The notes beneath the pieces are model-generated. The model had not been told where the DNA came from. It saw nothing but the letters and a program-made list of their open reading frames with translations, and did no database searches. A program made the translations under genes and the position numbers. This document shows positions 49,993 through 57,161 of a DNA stretch of 64,000 nt, piece by piece; position 1 is the stretch's first letter; every line of letters begins with the position of its first letter. This DNA comes from JAAGZL01 sp050291365 (GTDB taxonomy: Bacteria > Pseudomonadota > Gammaproteobacteria > Chromatiales > Chromatiaceae): assembly GCA_050291365.1 (NCBI GenBank), contig JBNKJS010000012.1:62001-126000 (forward strand), read 5' to 3'.

Positions 49993-50002
49993 ATTCTTTA
50001 CG

Positions 50003-50067
50003 CGCTAACGTTGAAGCTGTGGGGCGCGGAGCGAAGCGCAGCGTCCCAACGAGCGACTTGTTAGTGT
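50003..50067 (-). repeat. attC site d
   Basis: CACTAACAAG and ACGTTAGC ends on the gene strand, with a central GGGGCGCGGAGCGAAGCGC arm pairing with GCGTCCC. Overlaps the next gene's stop. Confidence 0.9.
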
Positions 50068-50612
50068 GTTTTCTTTGATTGCCATAGCATTACTAAAGAT
50101 ACCACTAACACAAAATGACCAAATGGATATGCAAAATAGTTTAACCACGATTGCTCAAAATCTGGCAGATAGGCAGCTCCGATAATAAATGGAACTGATG
50201 CCAGCACTATGCCAGCAATAGCTTGTTTTGTTCCTCCTTCACCGACGAACGGGAGTAGCATTGCAAATAAGACCCAAGGTACAGCGGCTGCCATAGATTT
50301 TAGAATTGATGAATTAATACTGAAAGGGGTGGTGTTGTGACTTACATAAGATTCCAAATCATTAGAGATGGATTTGAAAATATTGGAAAGATTTTCATTA
50401 TTGGACTTTTCTACCTTTGGGGAAAGATCAGCGAGCTTTTCCAAAAGGTTAGATGCTTTATCAATGCGGCTTAATCTGAAATGACCTGTATAACTTTCAT
50501 ACCAAACTACCGAACCAAATATGATTAAGCCTGTTAGTACAATAAAAATCATTCTCCCCCAACTAAATTGGGTAATTAGTTTTTCGAAAAATTGGATTAT
50601 AGGATCAATCAT
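50061..50612 (-). CDS. Cassette membrane protein of unknown function
   Basis: 183 residues. One span near the N-terminus (18-40), a periplasmic helical stretch (45-100) and three closely spaced spans at the C-terminal side (about 108-178). GGTG lies ahead of the ATG. No known domain. The last residues are encoded inside attC d. Confidence 0.7.
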   Translation of the reverse strand: MIDPIIQFFEKLITQFSWGRMIFIVLTGLIIFGSVVWYESYTGHFRLSRIDKASNLLEKLADLSPKVEKSNNENLSNIFKSISNDLESYVSHNTTPFSINSSILKSMAAAVPWVLFAMLLPFVGEGGTKQAIAGIVLASVPFIIGAAYLPDFEQSWLNYFAYPFGHFVLVVSLVMLWQSKKTH

Positions 50613-50620
50613 TTTTCACC

Positions 50621-50688
50621 ACACTAACGTTCAGCTAGCCGGCGGAGGCGCGTCAGCGCCGGAGTCCGTGCTGAGCTGCTGGTTAGCC
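50621..50688 (-). repeat. attC site e
   Basis: Ends GCTAACCAG and ACGTTAGTG on the gene strand. The central GGCGGAGGCGC/GCGCCGGAGTCC arms pair. The preceding gene's stop lies ten bases inside. Confidence 0.88.
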
Positions 50689-51185
50689 TTTTCATAATAC
50701 TCACTAAAGAATTGCTTACCTTTTTCACTTTTAAAGAAATAGTAAGACATAGAAAAATATACAGCCATAAAGATAAATGCCAAATAACCAATAAGTGAAC
50801 TGTCTTTAGATATGACCACAAAACGAATTACAATTAACGCCAGTATCGAACCTGACCATATCAGCAGAGTATTACTAGCCCATTTATTTTTCCAAATATA
50901 GCTAAGCAATTCGGAATTGCTTGTGTATATAAATACAATGGAAAGCAACATTAATGAGTTCCCATTCATACTAAATTTCACAGCAAATAGAGGGAACATC
51001 ACAAGAATTAATAGAGGTTTCTGATATTTCTCTATTGCTTTTTTCCTTTTATAGGCTCCTGGCGTTGAATGGAGCTCAATTTCTTCCGCTGATGCAATTG
51101 CAGATAAACCACATTTTGAGCATTCATTACTCCCTGCTTCATTAACACTAGAACATGCATGACAAGTCCAATTGTAATCGGGCAT
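50631..51185 (-). CDS. Cassette protein: RanBP2-type zinc finger plus membrane segments
   Basis: 184 residues. NWTCHACSSVNEAGSNECSK (about 5-24), continuing to CGL, is a RanBP2-like C-x2-C-x10-C-x2-C zinc finger. Four hydrophobic spans follow between about 55 and 150. The C-terminal tail (TDSGADAPPPAS) is encoded by attC e. It is the second cassette protein pairing an N-terminal zinc knuckle with membrane spans (see 48666-48950). Confidence 0.75.
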   Translation of the reverse strand: MPDYNWTCHACSSVNEAGSNECSKCGLSAIASAEEIELHSTPGAYKRKKAIEKYQKPLLILVMFPLFAVKFSMNGNSLMLLSIVFIYTSNSELLSYIWKNKWASNTLLIWSGSILALIVIRFVVISKDSSLIGYLAFIFMAVYFSMSYYFFKSEKGKQFFSEYYEKANQQLSTDSGADAPPPAS

Positions 51186-51206
51186 TTCTTCGTACTCTAT
51201 TTCATA

Positions 51207-51268
51207 AGGCTAACGTCTAAGATAAACGGCGCTGATTTTCAGCGTCCGTTTGATTTACTTGTTAGGCT
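51207..51268 (-). repeat. attC site f
   Basis: Ends GCCTAACAAG and ACGTTAGCC on the gene strand. Long arms AAACGG-CGCTG and CAGCG-CCGTTT around an ATTTT loop. A textbook attC. Confidence 0.93.
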
Positions 51269-51676
51269 TGCCTCCTTGACCCATAAACCCCATAATATTT
51301 TTGTGTACATAACGGGGGGAACCCAGAGTGTACACCACAGACTGAACATTTAATAAATGGTGGGATGCCTTAGATTAAGTGTTCTTGCGTTGTCTGTGAA
51401 CCGGTCAATTAACGCAACGATCGGTTGCTTCAGTTACAAATATATCTTGTAACTGGGGCGTCTGGTGGCAGCCAGACGAAAATAAAACTAACCGCGCATA
51501 TTTTATATGTCCGGGGTGCCCCGGAATTTGAGTAACAAGGAAATATAATGTTAATCATCAAATTCCGAACAGTTGTCATAACACTGGATGTGGCAACTAT
51601 AATAGTAGCTATTGGGTATGCTTTATATTTACTTCAATAGCTACGGGGGCCAAGGATGGCCTACCTAATTTTACTC
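51269..51676 (+). ncRNA. Structured leader and microprotein region in cassette f
   Basis: Inside a cassette whose annotated gene is on the other strand. Three perfect hairpins follow one another: CAGTTACAA/TTGTAACTG (51431-51455), CGTCTGG/CCAGACG (51459-51478) and CCGGGG/CCCCGG (51511-51524). They precede a 30-codon ORF, and an AGCTATTG/CAATAGCT hairpin spans its stop (51607-51642). The layout suggests a regulated small mRNA. Confidence 0.45.
51548..51640 (+). CDS. Putative 30-residue hydrophobic microprotein
   Basis: Peptide starting MLIIKFRTVVITLDVATI and continuing hydrophobic (VAIGYALYLL) to the stop. AAGGA lies seven bases ahead of the ATG. A single membrane span with a basic N-terminal end, the shape of type I toxin peptides and other small membrane regulators. 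It runs opposite to the array's direction and must have its own promoter if expressed. Confidence 0.45.
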   Translation: MLIIKFRTVVITLDVATIIVAIGYALYLLQ

Positions 51677-51973
51677 CTATTTTCTTTTAACTATATTTCC
51701 ATCAAAATAATAATCACAAGCACCTTCATTTTTATTAATAATCATATTACTCATAAAATTTAATTGTACTGCGTGTAGCTTAACATTTTCATTAAAATAA
51801 CGGCTTGCTTTTTGTAAATCACCTTCCCGTTTAGCTTCTTCCCCCATTTTAGATGCAGTAATAGCAAGTTCTTCTATTTGTTTTAGTATCTTTTCTCGAC
51901 AATCCTCTTCAGATTGAAAGCAGCCTATGAGTGTAAGACACATAATTAATACCATTAGTGTTTTACTTTTCAT
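51677..51973 (-). CDS. Cassette lipoprotein
   Basis: 98 residues. Lipobox LIGCFQS (Cys at 18) after a short signal peptide, then a helical Lys/Glu-rich domain. GGAG lies ahead of the ATG. An isolated Cys near residue 25 and another near 86 could pair. Likely exported and membrane-anchored; function unknown. Confidence 0.75.
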   Translation of the reverse strand: MKSKTLMVLIMCLTLIGCFQSEEDCREKILKQIEELAITASKMGEEAKREGDLQKASRYFNENVKLHAVQLNFMSNMIINKNEGACDYYFDGNIVKRK

Positions 51974-51996
51974 CTCTTACTCCATTTTTTTAATTA

Positions 51997-52079
51997 AGCC
52001 TAACGCCCAAAATCACCGGAAGCAAAAAGCAGAGCGTAGCGGCGCTTTTTGCTGTCCGGGTGAATTTTGCTTGTTAGCA
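51997..52079 (-). repeat. attC site g
   Basis: Ends GCTAACAAGC and GGCGTTAGG on the gene strand. Arms CAAAATTCACC and GGTGATTTTG plus an inner GCAAAAAGC pair. A textbook attC. Confidence 0.93.
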
Positions 52080-52913
52080 TTTTTTCTTACCTACGACCAC
52101 GAAATACGTGGGCGAGCCTAATTTTGCCAGCAGCCTTACACGAACAATAATATATCCCTTGGATGAACTGCCCAACGATATTTCGTGTAATTGATTTGAT
52201 TGCGGCTCATCCTGCTCCAGGCTGCCGATAAATGAATCACAGTCAGACAATTCATTTTTAACTATGAGCCGAAGAAGCAGGGGTTCAAAATTATCATAAC
52301 CTAGCTCAGCAACTGTGAATGAGTGAGCAATTTTACCCATCATTTGGCAAAACTCTGTAACGCTTGCCTTGCCCTCCGGCATTATTGAATAAACCCCAAG
52401 TTCATTTACTAACTGCTCCATTAAATTGTTGAATACGTATGATGGAGAAGCACCTCGAATCCACAGCCTGCTTGTTTTAGCCCCTATATTTATTGGATTA
52501 GTTTCATTGGTTAGCAAGTGCGGCACAGCTAAGTATGGAAACAGCACCAAAAATGGATACTTTTCTTGATCCACCTCCGTATATGCCCAGTCATCTGATG
52601 GTGTTTTTTTAACTTTTAGTGGCAGCTTTTTCGGCCGTCTCTTTTTTCTGCGGGAAGGCATTTGGTATAGTAGCCTTAAGGGGCCATACATTGTTCTTTG
52701 ACAGGTATGCTCAAATCTGCTGGTTATTTTTGCACAGGCCTGACAACTTGCTTCTGGAAGTTCGAGGTTACCACCTAAGCCAAAAGGAATGATGTGCTCT
52801 AAAGACAGGTCTTCAGTGCTTCCACAGTAAATGCACTTTCCTACGGGCGAATAAACTTTTTTCGATTGCTTTGGTAGGAAATTCTTTAATGTATCAGTAA
52901 TACTCTCGATCAT
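52074..52913 (-). CDS. Cassette HNH-type endonuclease-like protein
   Basis: 279 residues. CIYCGSTEDLSLEHIIPFGL (about 28-47) with a second pair CQAC near 57-60 is the zinc-knuckle HNH core (two Cys pairs with E-H-I-I-P between). The rest (about 80-279) has no recognised domain and a basic stretch RRKKRRPKK. Could be a defence or repair nuclease. The C-terminal codons lie in attC g. Confidence 0.78.
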   Translation of the reverse strand: MIESITDTLKNFLPKQSKKVYSPVGKCIYCGSTEDLSLEHIIPFGLGGNLELPEASCQACAKITSRFEHTCQRTMYGPLRLLYQMPSRRKKRRPKKLPLKVKKTPSDDWAYTEVDQEKYPFLVLFPYLAVPHLLTNETNPINIGAKTSRLWIRGASPSYVFNNLMEQLVNELGVYSIMPEGKASVTEFCQMMGKIAHSFTVAELGYDNFEPLLLRLIVKNELSDCDSFIGSLEQDEPQSNQLHEISLGSSSKGYIIVRVRLLAKLGSPTYFVVVGKKKC

Positions 52914-52923
52914 TTCTTTCAGA

Positions 52924-53012
52924 TGCTAACGTTTACGGTAAGGGGCCGAGGCGAAGCCGAGGTCCCGCGCAGGGCCGTAGGCCCGGAGCATACTTGACCG
53001 CCTTGTTAGAGA
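52924..53012 (-). repeat. attC site h
   Basis: Left GCTAACG, right CCTTGTTAGA on the plus strand. Contains GGGGCCGAGGCGAAGCCGAG and GGGCCGTAGGCCC arms. Very similar to sites i and k. Confidence 0.9.
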
Positions 53013-53013
53013 T

Positions 53014-53550
53014 TTACTTTAACCTGCTTTCTACCCATACAGGATATTTGTCGGCAATTTCTTTTACTGTATTTAAAGGATTACTATCCATTGACATTAC
53101 TGTTACATCAAACATCACTCTGCCGATTAAAAAGTACATAACAGCAGAGTTATATTGTGATGATGAAGATAGATATATATTTTGCTTGTTATTGTGTTTT
53201 ATGAGCTTTAATGCTGCAAAATCATTTTCTGCTTTATTCCAATAGGTAGATGCAGCTTTCATGCTTGTAAATGAGCGGATACCTATAGCTATGTTTCTTG
53301 ATTTTGAATTAGATTCGTACCTGGCGTATCCAAAAGTACCTATCTTTCTAGCGGCATCCCAAGTTGAGCCTGATGCATTCGTAATGTTATTGTAGCCAAA
53401 AGTTTTTTTTGCGGGAGGATTAAGATCGTAGACTAAAGTATTGAGATCATATTCAGTTTCATTAGAAGTGCTAGCAGATAAAACAGGACTACATATAAAC
53501 AATATTATAGTTATTAACTGTATGTTTCTAATTGTAGATATAAATCTCAT
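53014..53550 (-). CDS. Cassette secreted protein of unknown function
   Basis: 178 residues. An N-terminal signal peptide (cleavage near VLSAS), then a single alpha/beta-looking domain with a NAASYWNKAE-like region and no Cys. AAGGAG lies eight bases ahead of the ATG at 53550, the best ribosome-binding site in the array, suggesting independent translation. Unknown family. Confidence 0.75.
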   Translation of the reverse strand: MRFISTIRNIQLITIILFICSPVLSASTSNETEYDLNTLVYDLNPPAKKTFGYNNITNASGSTWDAARKIGTFGYARYESNSKSRNIAIGIRSFTSMKAASTYWNKAENDFAALKLIKHNNKQNIYLSSSSQYNSAVMYFLIGRVMFDVTVMSMDSNPLNTVKEIADKYPVWVESRLK

Positions 53551-53573
53551 AATATACTCCTTGCATTATTTAA

Positions 53574-53663
53574 TCTCTAACGTTTAAGGTAAGGGGCGGC
53601 GGCGAAGCCGGCGACCCGCGCAGGGCCGTGGGCCCGGAGTGTACTTGACCGCCTGGTTAGAGC
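53574..53663 (-). repeat. attC site i
   Basis: Left CTCTAACG, right CTGGTTAGAG. The middle is nearly identical to site h (GGCGGCGGCGAAGCCGGCGA, GGGCCGTGGGCCC), pointing to a shared origin or recent duplication of the two cassettes' sites. Confidence 0.9.
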
Positions 53664-53664
53664 T

Positions 53665-53928
53665 TTAGCACTCATTGTCAGTGTACCGCGCACTTGCCCA
53701 TAAATACCCAATAATAATAGCAACGAACAAACCAGCAAAAGCCATGCTATGAAGATGAAACTGGGACAATGCTTTAAAAAAGCCGACATTTTCTTCCCTC
53801 ATATAACCAAACATAAGAGGCCATAGAATTTTTACGTAGGTAAGAAGGACAAATAAGCCAACCCATAATATTAATTTTGGTATTAGCGGCTTTATTGTAT
53901 TTTTTTCTTTAGCTTCCATTTCCATCAT
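53665..53928 (-). CDS. Cassette membrane protein, two spans
   Basis: 87 residues. Two hydrophobic spans (about 17-38 and 60-77), a charged N-terminus and a C-terminal RYTDNEC tail. The start may be any of three close ATGs. It follows attC i by one base. No known domain. Confidence 0.65.
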   Translation of the reverse strand: MMEMEAKEKNTIKPLIPKLILWVGLFVLLTYVKILWPLMFGYMREENVGFFKALSQFHLHSMAFAGLFVAIIIGYLWASARYTDNEC

Positions 53929-53997
53929 ATTTATTAGTAAATCTATACTACAAATATCCCTCTTAAATCCTTAACGACTAGATTGCATTACTTATAG

Positions 53998-54088
53998 CTC
54001 TAACGCTCAGTCTCAAAGGCGAGCGCCATGGCTCTCACCGAAGCGGCACGGATAGTGCCGCGAGTCCTTTGCAGGCAATTGTTAGCGG
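53998..54088 (-). repeat. attC site j
   Basis: Left CTCTAACGC, right ATTGTTAGCG. Arms around GGCGAGCGCCATGGCTCTCA and CGGATAGTGCCGCGAG. Longer and less symmetric than the others. Confidence 0.75.
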
Positions 54089-54168
54089 ATAATTGAAACG
54101 CAGGCAGTTCAGACTGACGTAGTAGTTGATTATGTTTTTGCCTGCCGTGGTTATTCATTTTTGTTCCT

Positions 54169-54405
54169 TTAGTTCAGTGAGTACTCGGTACAAATAGCAC
54201 TTGCTGTGTTTAACCCGACCATGAAAGCTGGACCACGTCCGGACTGCACCACTTTACCCGAGCTTCCGCGAGGCCTCAACCTCACTGGCTGTGCGAAAGA
54301 CAAAGGCGGCAACACCTGTTTTGCTTCAGCCCACATTTTAAACAGCAGATGCTCTGCGACTGTTGCTATTACTTGGCGGTGAAAACTTGAATGCCAAATG
54401 GACAT
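54169..54405 (-). CDS. Doubtful cassette ORF
   Basis: 78 residues (MSIWHSSFHRQVIATV...) read in the array's direction, starting 13 bases from attC k, the normal position of a cassette gene. It has no clear domain and an odd composition (Arg/Gly-rich middle). Either a real cassette gene of unknown family or a decayed one. Confidence 0.4.
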   Translation of the reverse strand: MSIWHSSFHRQVIATVAEHLLFKMWAEAKQVLPPLSFAQPVRLRPRGSSGKVVQSGRGPAFMVGLNTASAICTEYSLN

Positions 54406-54417
54406 GCTTCTTTAAAC

Positions 54418-54498
54418 CGCTAACGTTTTGGGTAAGGGGCCGTAGCGAAGCGGAGGTCCCAGCGACCGCAGGGAGCGAACTTGACCCACTGGTTAGCT
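54418..54498 (-). repeat. attC site k
   Basis: Left CGCTAACG, right ACTGGTTAGC. Middle GGGGCCGTAGCGAAGCGGAG, in the same family as sites h and i. Overlaps the stop of the first gene of the array. Confidence 0.9.
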
Positions 54499-54825
54499 GT
54501 GTTCATTTGCTACACTCCACTCAAAATTGAAGCCTGCACCCTCAATTATAGGAGCAACCATCCCTAGAAATTTCAAGCCTTCCGCACTTGGCTGGTGCAT
54601 GCAGGTTAAAACAATAACCACATCAAGACTCTTAGCATCAGGGTGCTGCTCATAGATTTGCCCAGATTCAATATATGCAAGATATGCGTTTATTTTATTT
54701 TGAAGCTTGAGTAATTTTTCATTTTTTTCATCCCATTCAAGATGATCAGTAATTATGAGGGAAATATATTTTTTCTCTTCATTAACCCCAATAATATCTA
54801 TTACGTCTTCTTGCTCAATAGTCAT
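54493..54825 (-). CDS. Cassette protein, DUF6572-like
   Basis: 110 residues, acidic, no signal peptide, starting MTIEQEDVIDIIGVNEEKKY. It resembles the small DUF6572 proteins often annotated in bacterial accessory DNA; their role is unknown. It has no clear ribosome-binding site, as its ATG lies only 16 bases from an attC boundary. First preserved gene at the promoter-proximal end of the array. Confidence 0.7.
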   Translation of the reverse strand: MTIEQEDVIDIIGVNEEKKYISLIITDHLEWDEKNEKLLKLQNKINAYLAYIESGQIYEQHPDAKSLDVVIVLTCMHQPSAEGLKFLGMVAPIIEGAGFNFEWSVANEHS

Positions 54826-54832
54826 GACTTAT

Positions 54833-54842
54833 ACAGCTAACA
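54833..54842 (-). repeat. Partial attC boundary at the IS junction
   Basis: ACAGCTAACA retains the left core of an attC site; the matching right half is missing. The next bases form a CATTTATCT/AGATAAATG hairpin that may belong to the insertion element. Confidence 0.45.
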
Positions 54843-55162
54843 GCTAAGCATTTATCTGCTGTGCGCAGCATGGTAGATAAATGTATGTTGGACTATGCCG
54901 CCCATCAGTTTGGCACAGACTATATAAAGGGGATTGTATTTCAGAGGTTGCTTTGAACCTCGGTCCTTGGGCAAGACTTAAGATTACCTGTGCCCGGTCT
55001 TGCTGGATTATTCTGCTTTTTCTTTGCACTTTCCCTGCTCATCGCGGCTTATTTTCCCCTGAGTCTAAGGTATTTTCTGCTTGTTGACCACACCATAACC
55101 TCAGACAGCTAACTGCCTGCTGTTTATGCTGGTTCTTTGCTACATCTAACCCGTTTACTTCA

Positions 55163-56311
55163 TCACGTCGGTGCCAATGATATCGGACGCCACACTGGGT
55201 TCAGCAACTTTGTCGCTATCAGATGCCCCTTATGGCACTTCGGGCAGGCGAGCTCTGTTTGCTGCCCATCGGTATTGCCTTCAGAGTCACGTTTCTCTTC
55301 TACCGGCTCCGGTTGTTCCAGAATGGTACGTATGGTTTCAAGTGATCTCTTTCTGCAGCGATTGGCCAACAGTCCATAGTGACGGATGCGCATCAACCCT
55401 TTGGGCAGCACATGTAGCAGAAAGCGTCGGATAAACTCTGTATGCTCCAGGGTTATCACCTTCTGTCTCTCGCAGTCGCGGTAGTCTTTGTAGCTGAAGC
55501 TTACCGTATCTGCATCCTGCGCCAGGATACGTTGATCACTGATGGCGATGCGGTGACTATAGCGCGCCAGGTAGCCTACGATGCTGTGCGTGTGGTTCAG
55601 GCAGTCTTTGCTGTAGACCACCCACTCCTGTTGCATCAATCGGTTCAACATATTGTCGATTTCATCTGCCCTGGTGATCCGGTTCAGATCTCCTGCTGTG
55701 GCGGCCTCACGTAAGGCACTGACCATCTTTCCCCGAATGTGCCGGGACAAGGCCCGTACTGGGAACAGGTAGGTGCTGCGCGCCCTGTGCCATTCATTGT
55801 GCTCGCTCAACGCTCCTCCTGGGATCAGGCAGTGCAGATGAACATGCTGACTGAGGTTCTGTCCCCAGGTGTGCAGCACGGCCGTCATGCCAAGTTTTCC
55901 ACCCAGGCGTTTCGGGTCGGCGGCAAAGCTCTTCAACGTATGCCAGACGACTTGGAACAGCATAGGATAGATCACTTCCGGATGTAGTTGCACCCAGCCA
56001 TTCAGTGCATGCGGCAGGGTAATGACCAGGTGGTAATAGGTCACCGGCAGGATGGCCTGCTGTTGCTGTTCACTCCAGCGTCTGGAGGCCCGACGTTGGC
56101 ATTGCGGGCAGTGGCGGTCTCTGCAGCTGTGATACTGTGGGACTTCGCCATGACAGTGATTACACCGGTACTGGATACCTCCTAATGCCGGAGTATGACA
56201 GCTCAACAGGTGTCGACACACCTTGAGACGATGGCTATCCAACCTATGGGCATCCGCATAGGCATCAAGGTGCTGCTCCAGTAACTGTTGGATGTTTGCC
56301 GATTCATTCAT
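55163..56311 (-). CDS. IS91-family transposase
   Basis: 382 residues. An N-terminal zinc-binding region with HSCRDRHCPQCQRRASRRW near 60, a central HUH motif in HVHLHCLIPGGAL near 160 and a catalytic Tyr in VGYLARYSHRIAIS near 240. Members transpose by rolling circle. It appears intact. Eight-base overlap with the recombinase upstream. Confidence 0.92.
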   Translation of the reverse strand: MNESANIQQLLEQHLDAYADAHRLDSHRLKVCRHLLSCHTPALGGIQYRCNHCHGEVPQYHSCRDRHCPQCQRRASRRWSEQQQQAILPVTYYHLVITLPHALNGWVQLHPEVIYPMLFQVVWHTLKSFAADPKRLGGKLGMTAVLHTWGQNLSQHVHLHCLIPGGALSEHNEWHRARSTYLFPVRALSRHIRGKMVSALREAATAGDLNRITRADEIDNMLNRLMQQEWVVYSKDCLNHTHSIVGYLARYSHRIAISDQRILAQDADTVSFSYKDYRDCERQKVITLEHTEFIRRFLLHVLPKGLMRIRHYGLLANRCRKRSLETIRTILEQPEPVEEKRDSEGNTDGQQTELACPKCHKGHLIATKLLNPVWRPISLAPT

Positions 56312-57161
56312 GACTAACCTCCAGCTGTTTCACAAGATCGGTCACCGGTGTCAAACCGCGATGATAGTCCGGCACCCAATGCACATAGCGCATGGTTGAC
56401 TGTAGGTTCCTGTGTCCCAGTTGCTGCTGCAACCTGTGCACGGGCAGGCCGTTTTCCAGTTGATGGGTGGCATAGGCATGGCGCAGGCTGTGGATACCGC
56501 CTACTTTCTGTATGCCAGTATTGGTCTTGGCCCGTTTAAACACCTTTTGTGCCGTGGCAATGCTCAGCGGTAGTGTGGGTGTGTTGCTGTTGGGAAACAG
56601 CCACTCCGCAGGATGGTAACTCATCCAGTAGTGGCGCAGACGGTTCAACAGGACAGTAGATAAAACCACGGCTCGGTCCTTAGCCCCCTTGCCCTGTTCA
56701 ACCCGCAGTAGTTTGCGCTCACCGTCAATATGACGCACCTTTAGCGCTACCAGCTCTCCTACCCGTAACCCACATCCATAGCAGGTCAGTAGTAGCATGC
56801 TGTGTTTGATATTTGCACAGGATGCAATGATCTGCCCAACCTCCTGTCGGGTCAGTAGCTCAGGTATCTTTTGTGGCCGTTTCGGGATCTGGATCGGTAC
56901 ATCAAACTCGTTCCATTTCAATACCTGTAGGTACAGAAATCGAATACCGTTTAAATACAACTTACAACTGGCGGCACTGAGATTACGTTCTTTTACCAGG
57001 TATCCAAAATACTCCTGGATCTGCTCCTGTTGCAGTTGATCCGGTGGCTTATGAAAATACTTTGCCAGGCCCCTGACAGCAGCAAGATAACTTGTATGCG
57101 TACGAGGTGAGAAACCACGCTGTTGCATGGCATCAATCATTTCTTGACGTAGTGCTGTCAT
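56304..57161 (-). CDS. Tyrosine recombinase of the IS91-type element
   Basis: 285 residues. An N-terminal SAM-like core-binding domain (1-90) and catalytic domain with GCGLRVGELVALKV (Arg), HSLRHAYATHQLENG (H-x-x-R) and LGHRNLQSTMRYVH (His, Tyr). It has no IntI-specific extra helix between the Arg and the HxxR box, so it is not an integron integrase. Translationally coupled to the transposase. Confidence 0.88.
   Translation of the reverse strand: MTALRQEMIDAMQQRGFSPRTHTSYLAAVRGLAKYFHKPPDQLQQEQIQEYFGYLVKERNLSAASCKLYLNGIRFLYLQVLKWNEFDVPIQIPKRPQKIPELLTRQEVGQIIASCANIKHSMLLLTCYGCGLRVGELVALKVRHIDGERKLLRVEQGKGAKDRAVVLSTVLLNRLRHYWMSYHPAEWLFPNSNTPTLPLSIATAQKVFKRAKTNTGIQKVGGIHSLRHAYATHQLENGLPVHRLQQQLGHRNLQSTMRYVHWVPDYHRGLTPVTDLVKQLEVSHE

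Larger units (their letters stand above)
48578..54841 (-). mobile_element. Integron gene-cassette array (CALIN-type), 11 attC sites
   Basis: Eleven minus-strand genes alternate with imperfect palindromes that begin RYYYAAC-like and end GTTRRRY-like on the gene strand, each at the 3' end of one gene. These are integron attC sites, with recombination points between G and TTRRRY. Gene ends often overlap the sites, and starts lie within a few bases of the next site. No IntI-type integrase or attI is present; the only tyrosine recombinase nearby (56304-57161) belongs to an IS91-type element and lacks the IntI-specific insertion. The promoter-proximal end is on the right, where the IS lies. Confidence 0.9.

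Noticed and set aside
49584..54498. CRISPR array
   Set aside because: The palindromic repeats are variable in sequence and length, widely spaced and separated by genes, so they are attC sites and not CRISPR repeats.
56304..57161. Tyrosine recombinase as the integron integrase IntI
   Set aside because: It lacks the IntI-specific extra segment and is translationally coupled to an IS91-type transposase, so it belongs to that element.
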